A DNA stretch of 64,000 nucleotides, taken from contig NZ_JANCPR020000041.1 in the NCBI RefSeq assembly GCF_028657195.3, positions 1 through 64,000 on the forward strand, read 5' to 3'. Position numbers and translations under genes: made by a program. Of this stretch, positions 61,581-64,000 are shown one piece after another. This stretch comes from Streptomyces iconiensis (lineage in GTDB: Bacteria; Actinomycetota; Actinomycetes; Streptomycetales; Streptomycetaceae). Position 1 is the first letter of the stretch, and every line of letters begins with the position of its first letter. The notes below the pieces were generated by a model, which did not search any database, was not told the origin of the DNA, and was given only the letters and a program-made list of their open reading frames with translations.

Positions 61581-63227
61581 ATGGCAGTACCCACCGAACC
61601 CGACCTCATCGTGCGCGGCGGTGTCGTGCTCACCCTCGACGGCGCGGGGCGCCGGGTGAGCGCGCTGGCGGCGCGCGGGGGGCGGATCACCGCGCTCGGT
61701 GACGACCGGGAGATCTCCGCGCTCGCGGGCCCGCACACCCGGGTACTGGAACTGGAAGGCCGCACGGCCATCCCCGGCTTCATCGAGTCCCACAACCACC
61801 CCGTCTTCTTCGGCTTCGCGCTCGCGGCGCCCGTGGACGCCGGGTCGCCGCCCAACGACCGGATCGCCGACATCGCCGAGCGGCTCGCGGTCGCCGTGCG
61901 GGAGGCGCCGGCGGGGGAGTGGGTGCGGGGGTTCCGCTACGACCACACGCTGCTGGCCGACCGGCGCCATCCCACGCGGCACGACCTGGACCCCGTATCG
62001 CCCCGCCACCCTGTGGTGCTCACCCATGTCACGGGGCACTTCTGCACCGTCAACTCGGCGGCGCTCGCGCTGCTCGGGATCACGGCCGCCACCCCCGACC
62101 CGCCGGGCGGCCGTATCGAACGGGACGCCTCGGGCGAGGCCACGGGGGTGCTCGTGGAGACCGCGGCCTTCCTGGTCAACTCCCAGCTGCCCCGGCCCGA
62201 CGAGGAGACCCTGGCGCACGCGCTGCGGCTGGCCGACAGGGAGTTCCTGGCCAACGGCATCACCACCGTGCACGACACCGGTACGGGGCTCTTCGGCGGC
62301 ACCGGCGAACTCGCCCTCTACAGGCGGCTGTCCGCTTCGGGCGAGCTGCGCACCCGGGTGCGCAGCTACCTGGCGCACCAGGCGTTCGCCGGTGCGGACG
62401 GGCGCATGCCGACGCCGGGCGAGCTGGGCGCCGCCTCGGACGGGGAGCGCTTCAGGCTCGCCGGGGTGAAGATCATCGCTGACGGTTCGATCCAGGGCCG
62501 TACCGGCTGCCTCGCCGAGGGCTATCACCAGCACCCCGACGAGCACGGCATGATGCTCCAGTCGCCCGAGCGGCTCGCCGAGATGGTCGCCGACGTGGAC
62601 GCCGCCGGCTGGCAGGCGGCCGTGCACGGGAACGGTGACGCGGCCATCGAGGCCATCGTGGGCGCCTACCGGCATGTGGACAGCGCGGCGCGGCGGCACC
62701 GTATCGAGCACTGCCAGACCGTGCGCGAGGACCAGCTCGACAGGATGGCCGAACAGGGCGTGCTCGCCTCGTTCTTCGTCAAGCACGTCTACTACTGGGG
62801 CGACGGCCACCGCGACCTGTGGCTGGGGCCCGAACGGGCGCGCCGTATCAGCCCGTTGGTCTCGGCGCACCGCAGAGGCATCATCTACGGGCTGCACTCG
62901 GACACGCCCGTCACACCCGTACCGCCGCTGGAGGGCGTGTGGTGCGCCGTGGCGCGCAGGACGCGCGACGGTCACGAGCTCGGGCCCGAGCAGGCCGTCG
63001 ACGTCGAACGGGCGCTGCGCGCCTACACGGTCGACGCCGCGCATCTGACGGGCGAGGAGGGCGAGACGGGCACGCTGGAGGCCGGCAAGCTGGCCGACCT
63101 GGCGGTGCTGTCCGACGACCCGACGGCCGTCACCACGGAGGCGCTGCGCACGCTGCGCGTCGAGGCCACGGTCGTGGGCGGCGAGGTCGCCTGGAGCGCC
63201 ACAGGTGAGCTGAGCCCCGCGCTGTGA
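61581..63227 (+). CDS. YtcJ-like amidohydrolase
   Basis: The 548-residue metal-dependent hydrolase has the N-terminal beta-sandwich (DLIVRGGVVLTLDGAGRRV), the metal-binding GFIESHNHP, a DGSIQGRTG strand, AVHGNGDAAIEAIV with His, RIEHCQ and the C-terminal GTLEAGKLADLAVLSDDP. These features define the amidohydrolase_3 (YtcJ) group. The substrate cannot be read from the sequence. GGAGGG precedes ATG 61581. The DUF3311 gene overlaps its stop by four bases, so it shares an operon with a transporter. Confidence 0.93.
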   Translation: MAVPTEPDLIVRGGVVLTLDGAGRRVSALAARGGRITALGDDREISALAGPHTRVLELEGRTAIPGFIESHNHPVFFGFALAAPVDAGSPPNDRIADIAERLAVAVREAPAGEWVRGFRYDHTLLADRRHPTRHDLDPVSPRHPVVLTHVTGHFCTVNSAALALLGITAATPDPPGGRIERDASGEATGVLVETAAFLVNSQLPRPDEETLAHALRLADREFLANGITTVHDTGTGLFGGTGELALYRRLSASGELRTRVRSYLAHQAFAGADGRMPTPGELGAASDGERFRLAGVKIIADGSIQGRTGCLAEGYHQHPDEHGMMLQSPERLAEMVADVDAAGWQAAVHGNGDAAIEAIVGAYRHVDSAARRHRIEHCQTVREDQLDRMAEQGVLASFFVKHVYYWGDGHRDLWLGPERARRISPLVSAHRRGIIYGLHSDTPVTPVPPLEGVWCAVARRTRDGHELGPEQAVDVERALRAYTVDAAHLTGEEGETGTLEAGKLADLAVLSDDPTAVTTEALRTLRVEATVVGGEVAWSATGELSPAL

Positions 63228-63610
63228 CCGGTGCCGTACGTGCTGTACGTGCTGTACGGAGCTGGCCCAGCGTGCTGGTCGGGCTGGGTGTCCCGGCGTT
63301 CGCGCTGCTGGGCGGTGTGACGCTCCTGTCGGGTTCCGGTGCGCGCGTGCTCGGCTGGCCCGCGCTCTACCTGTGGGTCTTCCTCTGTTTTCCGCTCACT
63401 ACGGTGTGCCTCGCGGTGAGCTGGCGGGTCTTCGACCGGCGGCACTACAGGGAGCCGGAGTCGGAGTCGGGGTCGGGACCGGAGTTGGAGTCGGGACCGG
63501 GGCCGGAGTTGGAACCGGGGCCGGAACCGGGGCCGGAGCCGGGGTCCGGGGGAGGGCTGGGGTACGGGCAGGTTCCGGAGCCCCGGCGGAAGCCGGGGGG
63601 CGCCTCGTGA
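63224..63610 (+). CDS. DUF3311-like small membrane protein with low-complexity tail
   Basis: The 128-residue protein has two membrane helices (VLVGLGVPAFALLGGVTLL and ALYLWVFLCFPLTTVCLAVSW) followed by FDRRHYREPE, as in DUF3311 partners of sodium:solute symporters. The last 50 residues are an unusual Glu/Pro/Gly/Ser repeat tail. GTG 63224 overlaps the amidohydrolase stop, and its own stop overlaps the symporter start. It is probably an accessory subunit of the symporter. Confidence 0.85.
   Translation: MTGAVRAVRAVRSWPSVLVGLGVPAFALLGGVTLLSGSGARVLGWPALYLWVFLCFPLTTVCLAVSWRVFDRRHYREPESESGSGPELESGPGPELEPGPEPGPEPGSGGGLGYGQVPEPRRKPGGAS
63451..63556 (+). repeat. short GGAGYY/GGGRCC tandem repeat inside the DUF3311 gene
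   Basis: Imperfect hexamers such as GGAGCC, GGAGTC, GGGTCG and GGGGCC repeat in phase and encode an EP/ES/GP-rich tail. It looks like replication slippage in coding DNA. Confidence 0.7.
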
Positions 63611-64000
63611 TCGCCGCCGTCGTCGCGCTCGTACTGGCAGCCGCGATGCTGCTCGCACTGCTGGCCGGGCGGATCAGCAGGGGCGGGGGGATCTCCGAGT
63701 TCCTCGTCGGCGGGCGCTCGTTCCCCGCGTGGCTGATCTACTTCCTCGCCGTCGGCGAGGTCTACAGCATCGGCGCCATGATCGGCTTCCCCAGTGGCGT
63801 CTACGCCGAGGGGGCCTCGTCGGCCGTCTGGTTCATGGGCTACATCCTTCTCGCCTACGTGCTCGGCTACTTCATCGCACCACTGGTGTGGCGCGCGGGG
63901 CACCACTACGACGCGATGACCATTCCGGAGGTCTTCGGGCGGCACTTCCGCAGCAGGGGGATCGAGGTCGTCGCCGCGCTCACCATGGTGGTGGCGCTGA
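63607..64000 (+). CDS. sodium:solute symporter (partial, cut by window end)
   Basis: The first 131 residues are visible. The protein starts at GTG 63607, overlapping the DUF3311 stop as GTGA. The first helix is IAAVVALVLAAAMLLALLAG, then EFLVGGRSFPAWLIYFLAVGEVYSIGAMIGFPSGVYAEG, which is the SSS-family first core helix, then YILLAYVLGYFIAPLVW and DAMTIPEVFGRHFRSRGIEVVAALTMVVAL. SSS carriers import sugars, organic acids or amino acids with Na+. The pairing with DUF3311 is usual. Confidence 0.9.
   Translation, partial: MIAAVVALVLAAAMLLALLAGRISRGGGISEFLVGGRSFPAWLIYFLAVGEVYSIGAMIGFPSGVYAEGASSAVWFMGYILLAYVLGYFIAPLVWRAGHHYDAMTIPEVFGRHFRSRGIEVVAALTMVVAL

Noticed and set aside
63451..63556. CRISPR-like array
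   Set aside because: The repeats are 6-12 bases, in coding phase, with no spacers and no cas genes.
1..64000. tRNA or rRNA genes, insertion sequences or prophage
   Set aside because: No cloverleaf, rRNA core, transposase, integrase or terminal inverted repeats were seen by eye; a tRNAscan/ISfinder search would be decisive.

Overview
The window is high-GC chromosomal DNA from a Streptomyces-type actinomycete. The evidence is very strong G/C at third codon positions, many GTG and a few TTG starts, a complete geosmin (germacradienol/geosmin) synthase, a TipA-like MerR regulator, an actinobacterial bcc-aa3 respiratory cluster, and two families of short intergenic repeat typical of Streptomyces. 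I found no rRNA or tRNA genes, CRISPR array, insertion sequence or prophage. The window ends inside a sodium:solute symporter gene.

Layout. 1-17 kb looks accessory: a VOC/TipA-like MerR pair; a MerR regulator divergent from an NAD(P)-dependent reductase, with an operator between them; a three-gene module (WXG-like helical protein, 779-aa DUF6571-like protein, lipoprotein) that resembles type VII secretion cargo; geosmin synthase; an FAD oxidoreductase; an SDR39U1-type protein; a DUF4240 protein; an SDR; a WYL regulator; and a NSS transporter with its 34-residue MetS-like subunit. 17-26 kb is central carbon metabolism on the minus strand: aceE (pyruvate dehydrogenase E1), a GntR regulator, a two-lipoyl E2, lpdA and pepA. 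26-32 kb is a cobalamin lower-ligand cluster (cobU, cobT, cobS) with an MprF-like membrane protein inside it. 32-36 kb carries an ABC exporter, a methyltransferase and a DUF3043 protein. 35-42 kb is an envelope-stress unit (PspA, PspAA, a LiaSR/NarL-type two-component system) followed by a large RND permease. 42-50 kb holds nadA, erpA, a PfkB-type (adenosine kinase-like) sugar/nucleoside kinase, a secreted six-cysteine protein and a cysteine desulfurase-TusA fusion. 50-60 kb encodes the aerobic terminal oxidase in two operons, ctaCDF and ctaE-qcrCAB, with a lipoprotein L,D-transpeptidase and a degenerate receiver protein between them. 60-64 kb has trpD, a PhnB-like VOC protein, an amidohydrolase, a DUF3311 protein and the partial symporter.

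How the parts work together. AceE, the E2 and LpdA feed acetyl-CoA and possibly succinyl-CoA production. The cytochrome bcc-aa3 genes provide the proton-pumping chain that uses the resulting NADH through menaquinol. NadA (NAD synthesis), ErpA (Fe-S insertion) and the desulfurase-TusA fusion (sulfur mobilisation) are metabolically linked. The most interesting unexplained points are the type VII-like trio, a perfect 21-bp palindrome lying across the ctaE start codon, perfect palindromes beside aceE and after the response regulator gene, a CobU fused to a degenerate PhnP-like metallo-beta-lactamase domain, and a CobT whose usual catalytic glutamate position appears to be glycine.

No searches were run. 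Family names come from reading the translations, and gene order from 17 kb to 61 kb matches what I remember of the conserved Streptomyces aceE-to-trpD region.
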